NCBI GenBank assembly: GCA_015680685.1 | Contig: MNCI01034697.1 | Coordinates: forward strand, 1,307,225-1,364,762 | Reading direction: 5' to 3' | DNA: 57,538 nucleotides | From: Gnetum montanum | Taxonomy: Eukaryota > Streptophyta > Gnetopsida > Gnetales > Gnetaceae | Shown here: one piece after another, positions 20,771 through 33,479 of the stretch | Layout: every line of letters begins with the position of its first letter | How positions within the stretch are numbered: the stretch's first letter is position 1 | Notes under the pieces: model-generated | Database searches by the model: none | Told to the model about the DNA's origin: nothing | What the model saw: only the letters and a program-made list of their open reading frames with translations | Translations under genes and position numbers: made by a program

Positions 20771-22985
20771 TGGTTAGATCAAATTTTTATCATATTATGA
20801 TTGCAAAGTTAGAAAAATTTTCAAAAAGAAACCCCTTATACATTGCATCTTTAATTTTCATGACCTCCCACACTTATTATCTTTCCTTAAAATTAGTTGG
20901 AATGGTTAATTAGGATGATTTATTGAATTATTTGGCTTAAATTAACTAAATTCATGATAATATCCTTAATGTTTCATCCTACTCACCCTTAAACTATCTT
21001 CCAAAGTTAGACAATTTTTTGAAAATTTTGGCTTAGGTCCCCTCCCCCAACTAAGTTGAACACTTTGTGATTAATAGGGTTAAAGAATTTTGGAAATTGG
21101 AGCTATAGGGGAAAAGTTATGGCTTGTGCAAGTTAGCATGTCAAAGCTCAAAAGAAGAAGAGCAAAAACTTCTCTTGTGGAAAATGGCAAGAATGAAAAA
21201 AATTCCAACTCCCCATGCCTATATATAGTATTTTTGTGCACAACATTATATCAATGACATATGAGGGGCTCATACATTGCATCAACAACATCACCTCAAA
21301 AAGTTTCAATTTTTGTGAGCATTTTCTAATGGAAAAAAGTGAGTCAAATTGAATGATAGGAAGATAGTAAGCATTCCCTAAGGATCTTAGAATAGCTATA
21401 ATCCTTAGGTCTGAAAATGAGGTGTTGGAAATCCATAAAGAAGGAATTTTAAGCTATGAAAGTTGATTAATTATATATAAGATGGATGAAGGATTATAAG
21501 TTCATGAAAAGATTTTTGAAAGTAAGGGAATTATTTATTAGATTATTGAATGATCTTGAAAGGCATAAGATGATGTGGAATTGTTTGTAAAGTATGAAAT
21601 ACAAGAGTTATGAAAATGGATCCTCCCCAAAGTAGGCTCCAACCCTTACTGCCCTTGTATAACCATGCCTATGAGTGTCCTTAGGCACTTAAGGAGTTGA
21701 ATGCAAGACATACCTATTAGCAAAACACACATATTAGTATTACCAAATTGGGAAGATATCACTATTTTACACAAAACCACAAGTTATGATTAAATATATA
21801 GTGAGGTAAGATTGACTACAGAAGGGATTGCTGAAATCAGGACATGAGGTGTTTAACCCTAGGCATAATGAATCCTTATGTGTAATTAATGGTTAAAGTA
21901 ACCATTAGCCTTTCATTCCAAGACCTAGACCAAGTCTAGACCACTTCCAATGACATTGCATCGTTTCATCTATTAAATTTACAGCCATAAGACTACCACT
22001 ATTGCAAAGAGTATTAGCACTTATCATATTATTCAAGGATGGAGTTTGGTAATTGTACATTTATTATTTTTCTTAAGATTCCTGAGAAGCCTCCTACCTT
22101 CAAGCATGGGTAACATGTCTTTCCAATGGCACCCCCAAACACTTATTTTGTGCATGGGTTTTATTTTTGGTTATGTCAACCTTACCAAAGGACTATCTTT
22201 AGGCATGGATAACATGTCTTTCTAGTGACATGGTAAGATAGCACTTATTATACTCTTACTCCCATTTTTCATTAGATCTACAAGGATATAATAATTTTTT
22301 AGCAATAGGGTAGAACTCATAGCAATAATCCAAGAAAATCCACAAATCCCCTTGATGTCACACCCTTTACATTCCCACTTGGTTCTCTACTCTTCAGTCC
22401 AGGCATAATGATCACAAGTTTATTCTAAGTTTTATTATGGAAAGAATATCATTATAGCCATGGTAAGAACCTCTTATTATTGGAATGGATGAATGAATGG
22501 ATGGACGAATGTTGTGGTCTCATTGTATAGATAATCGGTCCCTTATGATTGATAATATAGAGAAATATTCACCTTATTGGGACTACATCTTAACTTATTT
22601 GATGTGTTTTATTGGAAAGTTGATAGAAATATGTACAAGTAAAATGAGAAAAAAACTTGAAAAATTAGAAAAGATATCAAAAATTAGAAAAATAGAAACA
22701 ATGACAACTTATCAAAGAATTAGAAAATATCCAGGAATAGTAAAGGTTGAAGAAATTAAAAGTATAAAAGAAATGGAAAATATATCAAGAAAATAGAAAA
22801 GGTAATAAGAAAATGGAATATTTCAAAGGTTCCTACATGTCCCACTAGATACCCCCATGACTATGGTTGGGATCGATCAATCAAAAAAGTGAATAAGTAG
22901 AGGATAATTGGGTATATTGGATGGAACCTTTGGTGAAATCAAGACATTGATGATAAGGCTTGACTTGCTAGATATTTACTAATAT
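20771..22985 (-). other. 3' noncoding region of C
   Basis: No gene. Blocks shared with D occur in the same order: GGTCCCCTCCCCCAACTAAG near 21048 (D near 32035), ATCCTCCCCAAAGTAGGCTC near 21622 (D near 32228) and GGGTAACATGTCTTTCCAAT near 22108 (D near 32689). The last block is repeated near 22206. An A-rich open stretch at 22497-22796 is low complexity and not a gene. Confidence 0.6.
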
Positions 22986-23009
22986 GAGCTTATGTGGGCT
23001 AGATGAATA

Positions 23010-23970
23010 GTGAATATGCATGACACCCAAAGGATAAGTTGCCTGAATGATATAGGATCCCTTCCAAAGCATTTTAAACTTGGCCTTCTATTGGACATGA
23101 TTGGGGTTATAATAGAGACCCTTGTTGCCTCATCATATCACTACTTGCCTTATACAAGCATTGTGCCTATGCTTGGAGTAAGTCTTATGAATGCCATTGC
23201 TCATCAGTGCTACTAGCCTATTCTCATATAATAGATTTAAATTCATTAGGTGCTCTTTTTGGGCAAATGCTAAATCTAGGTTAAGTTGGCTAGTAGTGGC
23301 TAAAGTTTGAAGCTTTCCCTAGATTGGTAGCATGGGTAACTTACCATAGACTAGCTCATAGGGTGAATAATCGATGAGTAATCTCCACATTTTTCTATAG
23401 GCCCATAGAGCATTATTTAGCTTAGTGCTCAAATCCTTTCTAAGCCTACTAACTATCCTAGTTAATATTCTAGTAATCTCATGGTTAGTAACTTTTGCTT
23501 AACCATTGGATTGGGGATGATATGGTGTGGTCAACTTATGGTTTGCCCCAAGCTATTGTATGAGCATTTTGAGAGTAGCACCAATAAAATGAGTTCCATT
23601 ATAAAAAAAAATAAGCATTCATGGCACTCCAAACTTGTTCACCACATGTTGTCCAAAACACTTGGTAGTTGGTTTTACTGTACAATCTTTAACTACTATT
23701 GCCTCCACCCACTTGGTGAAATAATCCATGGTCACTATTATATAAGCCTTCCCATTTGACATTGGTTTGATGGAGCTCATAAAATAAATTCCACATATAT
23801 TGAATGGTTCCAACGGTTGTATCCAGTGCTATAGCCCCTCATTTGTAGCCATTATTCCTCCATCTTTTTTGGCATCTCTCCCAAAACTATGTAAATTTAT
23901 GGGCATCCCAAAACAAGGTAGGATAGAAGTAGCCTACCATCATCAATTTTAATTCTATCTAATGTCCTAC
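23010..23970 (-). pseudogene. integrase of C, broken
   Basis: DDE-type integrase that would insert element cDNA. On the minus strand from about 23820, the product has EPFNICGIYFMSSIKPMSNG and YIIVTMDYFTKWVEAI (the first catalytic Asp block, where family members have Gly-Ile-Asp-Phe-Met; here Tyr replaces Asp). HKLTTPYHPQSNG and the ALWAYRKMWRLLIDYSPYEL block follow, then ELVYGKLPMLPI near 23330. The second Asp block reads NGTHF, so that acidic residue is also lost. Frameshifts and stops are numerous. Confidence 0.82.
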
Positions 23971-24279
23971 ATAATGGCCACCACATGGGCCCTCATGTGC
24001 ATCCTGTAGTATCCATAGTTGATCACTTTCTAGTATGCACCACCAAACTAACCCATCTACATAGATCTTATAAAGGTTTCCATTTATTTCCATGTATTTT
24101 ATCACCTTTTAAAGGAATTTCTCTCTATATTTCTTGCTCCATTCAACAAGAATCTTCTATGTTGTTAGATAAGTCAAATAATCAGTTGTCCATGGTGTTC
24201 CTATTGAGTCTACAACCCTTACTATCTTCATGAACAAGCTTTCATCAAGGAATTAGTATTACAAAGGTTCTACATGGTT

Positions 24280-24790
24280 CTATGAGTCCCATCTAAGTCT
24301 CAACAAGTGATCAACTACAACATTGTGAGTACCCTTCTTATTGATCATTTTTATGTAAGATTCTTGTAAGATAACAAGAAATCTAATCACCCAAGGGCTA
24401 ACCACTTGTTTGTTCATAAGAAAATGAATAGCACTATGATTAGTATGGAAGTAGATTAGGCACCTGAGCACATAATTTCTAAACTTTTCCAATGCATACA
24501 CCATTTCCATTGGCTCCTTTTCTATTGTGGTGTAGCTAAGTTGTGCCCCAATGATGCTTATGTTGGTGTAAGGAATATCAGTATGGCATCTTGTGGTCAT
24601 CTAGCTATGTTAATACTACACCCAATGCATAGTTTAAAGCATCGCTCATGATATGAAAAGGTTTGAACTAATTCAAAGCTCATAGGATTGGTGTCTCAAT
24701 CAGCTTTTATTTCAAGGTTTCAAAAGCCTTTTTGCATGACTCCATCCACTAAAAAGATGCATTCTTCTTAGTTAATTCAACTAGCAGTTT
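24280..24790 (-). pseudogene. RNase H domain of C, broken
   Basis: The minus-strand product contains VYALEKFRNYVLRCLIYFHT followed by NHSAIHFLMNKQ (family consensus Thr-Asp-His-Ser-Ala; here the Asp is Asn), then KGTHNVVVDHLLRL. These are the C-terminal RNase H blocks of Athila-type pol, which would degrade the RNA strand of the cDNA hybrid. It lies between RT (right) and integrase (left), the normal gypsy order. Confidence 0.78.
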
Positions 24791-25620
24791 TGCAATCTCT
24801 AAACATTTTTCTATGAACCTTCAATAATACCTCATGTGGACCAAAAATTATCAAACATCCTTGATGGCTAAGAGCCTTTCAGTGATGTTCTATATAACTT
24901 GAATTTTGTCATGATCCACCTCTATTTCTTTCTGTGAAATTTTGTGCCCTAAGACAATCCAATCCTAGACCATCAGATGGCTTTTCTATCAATTAATATT
25001 TAGAATAGTCTCTACACATCTCTTCAACACCTAAACAAGATGGTCCAATGCTTGTTTAAAATCTATCCCATGCGTAGAAAAATCATCCATGAATACTTCA
25101 ACACCATTTCCTAATTATTTCTAAAAGATGCTAAGTATAAGTCTTTGGAAGGTGGCTAGTGTATTTTAGATGTTGAAAGACATTTTCTTGTATGAAAATG
25201 TTCCCCATGAATTGGTTAACATCATCTTCTCTTAGTCTTTTAGCACAATGCGAATCTGGTTATATCTATTATACCCATCTAGAAAACTATAATACTCATG
25301 TTTTGCAATAGTATTTATGGCTTGGTCAATGAATGGTAGAGGAAGATCTTTGAATTTGGTAGAATCCAACAATCGGAAGTCAATGCATAATTTCCACTTG
25401 CCTGCCTTCTTTGAAATGACTACCAAAGGGCTAACCCATTCACTATCTATAGTGGAATATATGAATCTAGCCTTTAATAATTTCTCCAACTCCTACTTGA
25501 CTACTTCTTTAAGTTTTGGGTTTAAACTTCTTTATGATTGGCATCATGGTTTTCCTACTAGATTAGTATATATCCAATGTTTACAAATTCTTGAATCAAT
25601 TCCTGTGATCTCATCATAAG
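24791..25620 (-). pseudogene. reverse transcriptase of C, broken
   Basis: The minus strand reads EKLLKARFIYSTIDSEWVSP, then KWKLCIDFRLLDSTKFKDLP and YYSFLDGYNRYNQIRI, then GVEVFMDDFSTHG. The catalytic FMDD (the YxDD box) is preserved even though the frame around it has stops. The order and the FMDDFS form fit Athila-type RT. RT would copy element RNA from the tRNA-Asp primer. Confidence 0.85.
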
Positions 25621-26109
25621 ACCATGTGAATGTTGTTGGCCACTTGTTGACTACTTCCAACAACTTCTTTTGTTCTTCTTTGTCTAGGTTAGCATTGATT
25701 ATAACTAGTTTTTGATTATTAACAAATCATATTCAAGTGTTGTTAATAGGGCAATTAGATCTAATGATTTTTGCACAACTTGATATAGGATCTCTAGTTG
25801 TCCCCATCCTATTTCTTCCTCTTAACCTCCATGTAAGTACGGATCTCTTCTTCTTAGTTATTCTAGCTTATCAACTTCTTCTACGTAGGCACTTACTATT
25901 TAGTTTACTAGTTCCATGTATATATTTGATTCAATTTCCCTATCTGTAATCAACTACTGGGTACCTTCTTTTTGGGTGGTTGCAATATACAAGCACTTTT
26001 TCACACACATTTCTTTGTCACATTTGTTGCATGTTGTATTCTCTTCTTATCTGATTACCCATATCTTCTACATGTAACTACACCCATTATCACTATATGT
26101 GATACATGA

Positions 26110-26500
26110 AACTCTACATCTCTAAATGATTCCTACTTCATCTTCCTTGGAAATCTCCAAGGACAAATCTCTAATACCAAGCTTAGCATCAAAAGTGCTA
26201 AGCCAAGCCCTTTCCATTATGATTAGAAACTTTCCCTTATTTTTACCTACATGAATAACTAAAAAATCAGTAGGGTAGGACCAACCACTGATGGTGGTCA
26301 CATCATCCACTTGTCCTAGTAGAACTAGTCTACAAGCTCTAGTTGAATGTTGCTTTTCTTTAATGGTGATAAATTCTAGGCCTAATACATGTCTTTTGAT
26401 ATTGTGTTTACTCCTAACCTATAATCAACTAGAGGCTTGCATGGTTTTTTCCCTGGTACTTGAAGGTACACCAAGGGACTTCTCAAATTTGTTCATTTTT
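26110..26500 (-). pseudogene. aspartic protease region of C, broken
   Basis: The minus strand contains the protease C-terminal half, TISGWSYPTDFLVIHVGKNK and ERAWLSTFDAKLGIRDLSLE, matching D 36600-36800. The active-site block is degenerate: where D has DLGSDVN, C reads approximately DYRLGVN, so the catalytic triad is lost. The protease would have cleaved gag and pol into mature proteins. Confidence 0.7.
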
Positions 26501-27290
26501 TAGGAAGTGCTCCTTCCTTGATCTAGTGAGTCATGGCTTGCATTAGCATGATATTTGTTACATTTGTATTTTACAATGATGGAAGCTTGCTATTTCTTAA
26601 AGGATTGGATGTGGATGGGATGGAAGTAGATGTGTTTCCCATCCATCAAACCTTCTTTGGACCCACTCGGAATAATAGTCATTTCCTACATTGTGGTTTC
26701 TACATGACTACCTCCTCTTGCATGTTCATTACCTAATTTATATTTTTCTATTGCCATTGTTATAGTAGTTTCCACTACATTAGAGTTGGTGGCACTGGTG
26801 GTAAAGGATTTGGATGTTAACTTAGTGAACTAGCCACTTGTGGATGCATGTATGGATTGGAGCCTATCCTTGGTAGTGTAGGTCTATGGTGTTCAAGTGG
26901 ATAGTATTGTGGAGCTTGAACTGCTACATTATGTGGAGAAATTAGACATTGAACATACTATCCATATAGGTCTAGTTGTCTATATTGGTATTGTTGTCAT
27001 AGTGGTGGCATTGCCCATGATTAGGGTTGCTACCACTACTAGTAGTACTACTCCTATGATTGCAAATAGGCTCCACTAAGGTAGTATTTTGGTTGGAAGG
27101 CATGCTAGTAGTTACGTTGAGGGTAAGGCAACCATTTGGGCATTTTCTTCTTGGTGAACTTGGGATTGAGTGCATATGCTCCTATTTCTTATAAATGTGC
27201 CATCATAGGATAACATCCCTTGGGATGTTCATATTAAGACACTTCACATCGTCCCTCATGCTCAAAGATTATTTCTAAACATTTAGACAC
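26501..27290 (-). pseudogene. gag-protease linker of C with knuckle-like motif
   Basis: Low-complexity Gln/Tyr/Pro-type linker, broken. At about 27208-27245 the minus strand gives CEVS, a stop, then YEHPKGCYP, the equivalent of the C-x2-C-x3-H-x3-CC motif, with second Cys to Ser and one of the CC pair to Tyr. Confidence 0.6.
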
Positions 27291-28682
27291 TAAATCTACT
27301 TTTCCTTTCTATCCAAAATCTCTCTTCTTCTTCTTCTTCTTACCTTTGTTAAATGCTTTCTTAGTTTGTTCCTCCACAATGTTTAAATCTGTTGCAAATT
27401 TTTCATCTACCAAATCCCACATCTTGTCTACCTTTGCTGCAATATCAATTATAGATTTCTAAATAGGTAATATTTTCTTTTGGATCACTTGATTCAAGGT
27501 TTCTATTTCTTGTTGCTTACATATTCTTACATCCCTTTTGTGAATGGATGGATCTCTATTGTACTCTTCTGTTGATTCTCTCTTCTTTAGTTCACCTTCT
27601 TTCTTTGTCACTTAATTAATAAGTTATCTAGATTCGATGGGTAGACATCCTGGATAATCAGGCTTGGGCATAAGCCCCAAGGGTCTCTTTGGTCTTGTTT
27701 GTAAGCCCATCGAAAAAGTGCCTAAGTTGCTTTCTTTGGAAAAGTCCATGGCCTAGGTACCTATGCAATAGTAAATAGTATCAACCCATTGTCACATCAA
27801 GGGATTCATGGGTCCCTTGTTTCCATCCTTGGATTTGTTTCCAAAGATTGGATACCTAGGAACAAGTTTGCTATTTATCATTAAAAATTTCTAGCATGTT
27901 ACTCCAACTTCTAATTGATTCTAGTTCCAATGAGCTATACCAACTTTCAAAATCTTTAACAAGTATCCTTCGGAACAACTTCAATTTCTACCAGTCACTC
28001 TCTATGTTCTATATGAGGCAGACATCATGGAGCACTTGAAGGTGGTGTTGTGGATCAACATTATAATCACCCTCAAATCTGGGCATGTTGATCATATCTA
28101 GTTGCTTAATGTAGTTGTCACTTATGTGTCTAGTTGGTATGTATACAACTTTCCTTATATCAATCATGCTATGAGTTGCCAGTAGAGGTTCATCATAGTG
28201 ACCGAGTTTGTGAGCTCTATTGTAGTGATGCCCCATTTGGTGCTCATATCTCTCTCTATATCCCCTTCTATCATTATTTCTTCATGGTTCATGGTCTTCA
28301 TCTTCTTCATTAGAATATCTTGGGCAATGATCATATCAATTATAAGTCCATATTCTCTTCTGTGGGTTGGTAGGGTCTTATCATGCATTTGGTCACATGG
28401 TATCCTTCTTATGCATTACTCAAATTCATTCCTCTTAGAGCTATTTGAAGCATGATGGCTATTGAGTGCTTTGGAGGAGAAACAATATTGCCTTGTAGGT
28501 CTCTCCATCTTAGCTACCCATCGTAGTGAAAGATGAAGGTGAAATCAAGATAGTAAGAATAATTGTGAGCATATGAAATCTTTGCTTACATTGGCATACT
28601 CCAATCTTCATCATTATTCTCTTTGTTAGTACCCCTTTTTGTCTTGCTGGAAAGTGATAGTTTGTATTTGGTTGAAGCCATG
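27291..28682 (-). pseudogene. gag: gag of C, broken
   Basis: On the minus strand, starting near the Met at about 28682, the product has the N-terminal block LRWRDLQGNIVSPPKHSIAI (about 28455-28520). A shortened, less Ser-rich spacer follows, then IKQLDMINMPRFEGDYNVDP (about 28055-28115), and MNPLM... and GLQTRPKRPLGLMPKPDYPG (about 27640-27710). It is more diverged from A, D and E than they are from each other, with frameshifts in every block. Confidence 0.75.
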
Positions 28683-28805
28683 TTGTAAATGTGATGCCTT
28701 TTTAAGTGTGTATTATCACATTTATTTAAGGATCATGAGTTTTAAATTTTGAATTTTTGGTATAATGAACTTTGTAAAATTAATAGCTTAGCACACATTA
28801 ACATA

Positions 28806-28823
28806 TCCCTGACAACGATGCCA
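28806..28823 (-). other. primer-binding site of C
   Basis: The minus strand reads TGGCATCGTTGTCAGGGA, matching the tRNA-Asp 3' end with three changes, one base from the LTR. Confidence 0.82.
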
Positions 28824-28824
28824 A

Positions 28825-29706
28825 TGATGAGCAATGGAGCAATCCAACATCCAACCATACAAGTCACAAGTGCTCACACATTACCCAATCATAATTCATG
28901 GATGGAAAATGTTGATATGCTTGTAATTGTGTTAAGCTTGCAATCATTATCTTTCCACTTCAAGCTAGTGAATTCTAAGTGTATGGTTTAGCTTGTAGTG
29001 AGGCATATGTTAAGTGATGTTGTAGGGCCAGTTATGCTCCTAAGTGTAGTCATAGTAAAAGTAGAGTTAAATGCTAAGTCTAACTAACAATGGAAACATA
29101 ATCTATTCTAGCCTACAGTGATGAGTATCCATTCATGATTCACTGTACACACCTTGGGCTCATGTAATCGTTACTAGGTTACCAAGTGAATTCACTACTG
29201 AGTGAATCAAGTACCACTACTAGCACTACCAAACGATTATACTTAAGTGCTCAAAATTAGTTGTACTCATTCCACTTTAATAACATGTAGGTAAAAATAA
29301 AGTTCTTGAAAAGTAAAGTATTAAGCTAGCAAAATAGTATAAATTATGCTAAGTAAAACAATAGACTAAGGGAATGCTAGAATGATGGGAAACAATGTTG
29401 ATCTTTATTTCTATCACAACTTGTGCCCAAGTATAACTTGCTCAAATAAATACACCATTCAACTATGACACATCACACTATGGACATTCACTTATCTATT
29501 GCTAAATCTATGTTCAAGACATAAAACTGCAAGAGTTCTATTATGATGGGAATGAAAAGTTATTGGATTATGCACCCAAGTATTGTATTTATAAGGGTGA
29601 ACACATCCTGAGACATCATATCAATGATGACATAACATGAGAAGCGACATCATTGATACAACATCATTGCTACAATTTCATAACACATCAAAATTTGTAT
29701 TTATCA
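28825..29706 (-). repeat. 5' LTR of C
   Basis: From TGATGAGCAATGG to TTTATCA (882 bp). TATA box TATAAATA on the minus strand at 29586-29593. U3 (29600-29706) contains TATCAATGATG and its inverted copy CATCATTGATA. The family blocks around GTACACACC and the unit-0 hairpin are only weakly preserved. Confidence 0.85.
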
Positions 29707-29711
29707 TCTTC

Positions 29712-30536
29712 TTTCATCTACAATGACAAAAAGTCATACTTAGGTTGAACATGGTTTGAAGAGCACTCCATCATATATAAAGATTCCAACTTCAATCATA
29801 AATCTACTATAGAATTTGTCCCATCAACATTATGTCTTACTTTATTTACTAAACATAAACAAAGTAATTTATTTAGGGTTGAATCTTCTCATACCAACTC
29901 TTTGCCATGTCACTATTAATTGCAAGTCTCACCAATTTGTAACTACTCAAGTTACCCAAAGTTTTTCAAATCTACATTGCTAACACTAGAAAAAACTACA
30001 AACCACAATCAAAATTTGCATTGGTGATAATGAAGAAAACAAACTACAACCCATCATGATTTTACTGTGTTAAAATAAAAATATGCAAAGTGCTCACAAG
30101 AGTAGGTTAACATGTGTACTAGATCATAATGTTCTTGTGAAGAAAAAAAATCTAAGCACTCCTCAAAAAAATCTAAATAATAGGCCTAAACAATATTATC
30201 ATGTTGTTGTAAAAGAAATATCCAATGCTTAAGCCCTTAAATCTCTAAATGGGATTTAATTTTTTTAAAAAATTAAACTTTTTGACATTTATTAAGGACA
30301 ACAAGCTTGGATTAGATTTTAATGTTATGATAAAAAATATCTAATGCTCAAGCCCTCACATATTTAAATTGGATTTATTTTGTTTACAAAGATTTTGGGT
30401 TGATTTGTGTGCATGCAGATTAGAATCCTATGGAATCAATGTTTAGCAATGATTACAAAAGGGACCATGATTCATAGATGCTTGCATGAGATTTCATTAT
30501 GGATTGAGGTCACCTAGGAGATTTGGCTTTACCAAA
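29712..30536. other. AT-rich flank between C and D, nothing recognised
   Basis: No frame, repeat or domain that I can identify. It ends in the ATGCT target site of D. Confidence 0.6.
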
Positions 30537-30541
30537 ATGCT
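30537..30541. other. target-site duplication of D, left (ATGCT)
   Basis: ATGCT directly before TGATGAGC; the matching ATGCT follows the other LTR at 40732-40736. Confidence 0.9.
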
Positions 30542-31444
30542 TGATGAGCGACAAGGTACCCCTACGCTCAACCATATGAATATGAGCATTTCATGCATGA
30601 TCCAGTCAAATTCCAGGGACTAAGTGCTTATCATTGTCTTCCCAAGCTTACCTATATGTCACGATTGTATGGTTAAGTAAGCTTGAGGCATATGATTTTA
30701 TAGCTTTTATGTTTTTATGTCCTGCGCTAGTAGGGAAGGCGATAGATAACTAAGTGACTAATTTAACTTAACTACTCATTAACTAAGTTCTAACTAATCC
30801 TAACACCAGCATATGTTCCCACTTGTCGTACACATCCTGAACAAGTGCAACGCTGCTGGGATTACCAAACACTAATTGTTACTGGGTTACCAAGCATTAC
30901 ATGCATGCTCGAAGTGGTCATGCTTGTGTAATTTAATGATTTTCTTAATCGATCAAAATGAATTACTGTGCTAATAACATAAATGTAAAGTGCATAAAAT
31001 AAAGTAAATGCATAAGAAAATAAAATAAAAGAAATGTGTAAGAAAAAAAATCTCAAGTGCTACAAGGATGAATCAAAGAGCTCATCTTTATTGCCATACA
31101 CAAGGTGTGCTGAGGTACACAATGCTCAAATAAAGATCCATCCACACTTAGATCTCTTGCTATGAGCACCTGGAAAATACTCTAACTTTCAAACAGACTA
31201 CAAGAGTTTCGCTACTTGACTGGTAAAATACTTTCTTCCCAATTATTTATAGGCTTGGAAGCAACTAATCTAATAATTAGAATAACTGCTAAAGTGACTG
31301 CTAGAGTAACCACTCTAATAATTAGAGTAACTACTAGAGTAACCGCTAGACTAACCACTCTAATAATTAGAGTAACTGCTAGAGTAACCACTCTAATAAT
31401 TAGAATAACTACTAGAGTAATCACTAAAGTAACCACTGTCATCA
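30542..31444 (-). repeat. 3' LTR of D
   Basis: TGATGAGCGAC to CTGTCATCA. TATA on the minus strand at 31244-31251. U3 has four copies of the TCTAATAATTAGA palindrome (starts 31269, 31314, 31359, 31392); the last spacing is 33 bp instead of 45, a loss of one 12-bp subunit. Confidence 0.92.
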
Positions 31445-31462
31445 TATCCCCACAACTAAATG
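31445..31462 (-). promoter_or_regulatory. polypurine tract of D
   Basis: The minus strand reads AGTTGTGGGGATA directly before the 3' LTR. The equivalent in E is GTCATGGAGGTA (from 41674) and in B2 AGTTGTGGGGGTA. It would prime plus-strand DNA synthesis. Confidence 0.75.
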
Positions 31463-33440
31463 AAAATTAATCCTCGAGTTCCTTACAAAATATTGGGAAA
31501 GTATGGGATTATTGACTAATTGACAACTGACAGTGGAATGGGATGACAAACTCAACGTGCCCAGTGAATGGATCAATAAGCATATTACAACATTAATGTT
31601 CATGACCATTGTGGTGAACACTCATACATAAATGACATCCAAGCCTTTATTTGGTAGCTTGAAGAGAACACGAGAGAAAGAAAGAAGATGGAGTGTGTTG
31701 CCACTAATGTCGAGATTGCACCTTCCACTTTTTATCCATAGACATGCCACTAAACTTGCTCCTTTCATAAATGCTCCACTTTCGATCCATCCTGAGTGCT
31801 TCCTCCAAGCCCAATCCATTGTTTGTATGATTGCCATCCGCACACACAACACAGTCATAAATGAACAAGGATAGATAAACCACAATGCAGTTGATACGTT
31901 GCCTCGATATGAAGCGCATTGGTTGAGTTGTGGTTATGGAAAAAACTGGTTTGGAGATTTATCACTAGCAACTACCCAAGGTGTAGGGGTCAGGAAATTA
32001 GTAAAATGAAAAAAATTAAAAAATTTGTGCCAGGGCCCCCACAACTAAGAGCGAACCCCTAGTAGCTATAAGAAGGAAACACATGAGGAATAAGAAATAT
32101 GAAAAATATTAACGGCAATGCCAATAAAATGGATGTCATGGATGGGGATGAAACAAGAAATGATTGATTGTAGGAAATTTTTAAGGAAAATAATTTAATA
32201 ATTGCACCAAAAAGAAATGCCAGTGGGTCCTCGCCAAAGCATGCTCATGCCCTTTATGCCCTAACAAACCTACAAACCAAAGAGTCCATAGGCTCTAGGA
32301 GTGTCATTTGGAAGCAAGAGTTAAAAACTTATCCACAAGAATTCACTAAAGAAAAATAATGCATCAACCTAGAACGAACTAATGATAAAACCGGCAATGA
32401 GGTGGAAAATGGGGAGAAAGATGGAGAGGAGAGAATGAAATGGAATCCCAAGAACAAGGTTGTGTAAAGCCCCTTGTTTATTTCATGGTTAAGATGATTG
32501 AGTAGAACTCATCCCAAATCCAGACTCAAACCAACCACATTTAGTGATCTCGCATCAATACACTTGGCCAATCCATCCTCTTGAGGCAACAAAAATTCCT
32601 TCACAAAGATTGGCCACCATCCCAAGGAGAGTGAGATGGAGAAGTAGGAAGTGAGAAAGGGCCTTTGTTAGAGGGAACCTTCAGGCATGGGTAACATGTC
32701 TTTCCAATGCCATTACTAACACTTGTAGCCCATATTGCTCTATTATGTCTAGGGGGTGTGCTTTGAATTGTCACCTTTTTCTCTTTTTTCTCTTTTTTTT
32801 TTATGTTTATGCTTGAGAACCACACCATGCAAAGATTTATTTTTATTCACTCAGCTTCCTGATATTTGAATAATGTTAGAATGGCAGAAAACCCAAGAAA
32901 AGGCATCCAAGCACCCCAAGAGAATGGCTAGCACCAATGCATCGAATCTCCTTAAAGTCACACCCTTTTCATCCTTTGAGTCTTTCCTTGGTTTGAAAAA
33001 TACCCAGCCACCAATTCATTAACAAGTTTACTTAGAAAAAGGGGACTTTAAAATTCCAAGCCAAAGGAGACCATAGAGTTGTATGGATGAGTGGACAACA
33101 TGGACTCATTGCCTATTTTACCAAAAGAACCATACCTTAATATCAGCATCATAATTCAAAAGTAAAAACCAAACATTAGCAATCAATATGATATAATTCA
33201 ATCCACCATCATGAACACTTATTAGATGATGAATAAAAGTAAATCAAGTAAACAAAGAAACAGTAAAAACATGAACGATGGTGTAAAACAAAAATAAGAA
33301 AATTTGAAAGAATGTGTAAAAAAAATTCAAAAAGAACTGAGGGCCTAGAATGGTTAGCATAGGTGGCCATCTCCCCCATGACCAAGTTGGAAGTAGGAGA
33401 TTCAAAATAGTGAGCAAGGATGTCCATCAACAAATGTAGC
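31463..33440 (-). other. 3' noncoding region of D
   Basis: No credible gene. Short frames around 31622-31919 on both strands are not conserved in E and are probably chance. Contains the conserved block GGGTAACATGTCTTTCCAAT (32689), the hairpin at 32755-32826 and an A-rich tract before integrase. Confidence 0.65.
32755..32826 (-). other. conserved inverted repeat in 3' noncoding region of D
   Basis: GGTGTG (32755-32760) and TTGTCA pair, imperfectly in the second case, with TTGAGAA and CACACC (32821-32826), separated by a pyrimidine-rich loop. E has the same structure at 42938-42990, and B2 has three. Confidence 0.65.
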
Positions 33441-33479
33441 ATGTGTACTGGCTATCCTAAGATCCTAGAAAGGTTTGGT

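Larger units (their letters stand above)
17507..29706 (-). mobile_element. Athila-type gypsy element C (minus strand; 3' LTR interrupted by B)
   Basis: Minus-strand element with 5' LTR (28825-29706), PBS, gag, protease, RT, RNase H and integrase remnants, a long 3' noncoding region containing an extra broken frame (18000-20770), a polypurine tract and the first part of the 3' LTR (17507-17733). The other part of the 3' LTR should lie left of the B insertion but is absent. All frames carry many stops. The bases after the 5' LTR are TCTTC; the left duplication cannot be confirmed. Confidence 0.85.

Noticed and set aside
22497-22796. 99-codon Lys/Ile-rich open frame
   Set aside because: A-rich low-complexity DNA in the noncoding region of C, on the strand opposite to the element; no domain.
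29712-30536. Possible gene between C and D
   Set aside because: AT-rich with only short frames; nothing to support it.
31212-31470. Open frames on both strands encoding repeats of the VTLIIRVV / TTLIIRVT type
   Set aside because: They are translations of the 45-bp U3 array. The period is divisible by three, so every frame without a stop stays open. The same happens at 40427-40832.
31622-31919. Overlapping frames on both strands in the 3' noncoding region of D as a possible extra gene
   Set aside because: The matching region of E (41800-42110) does not keep the frame, and no domain is seen.
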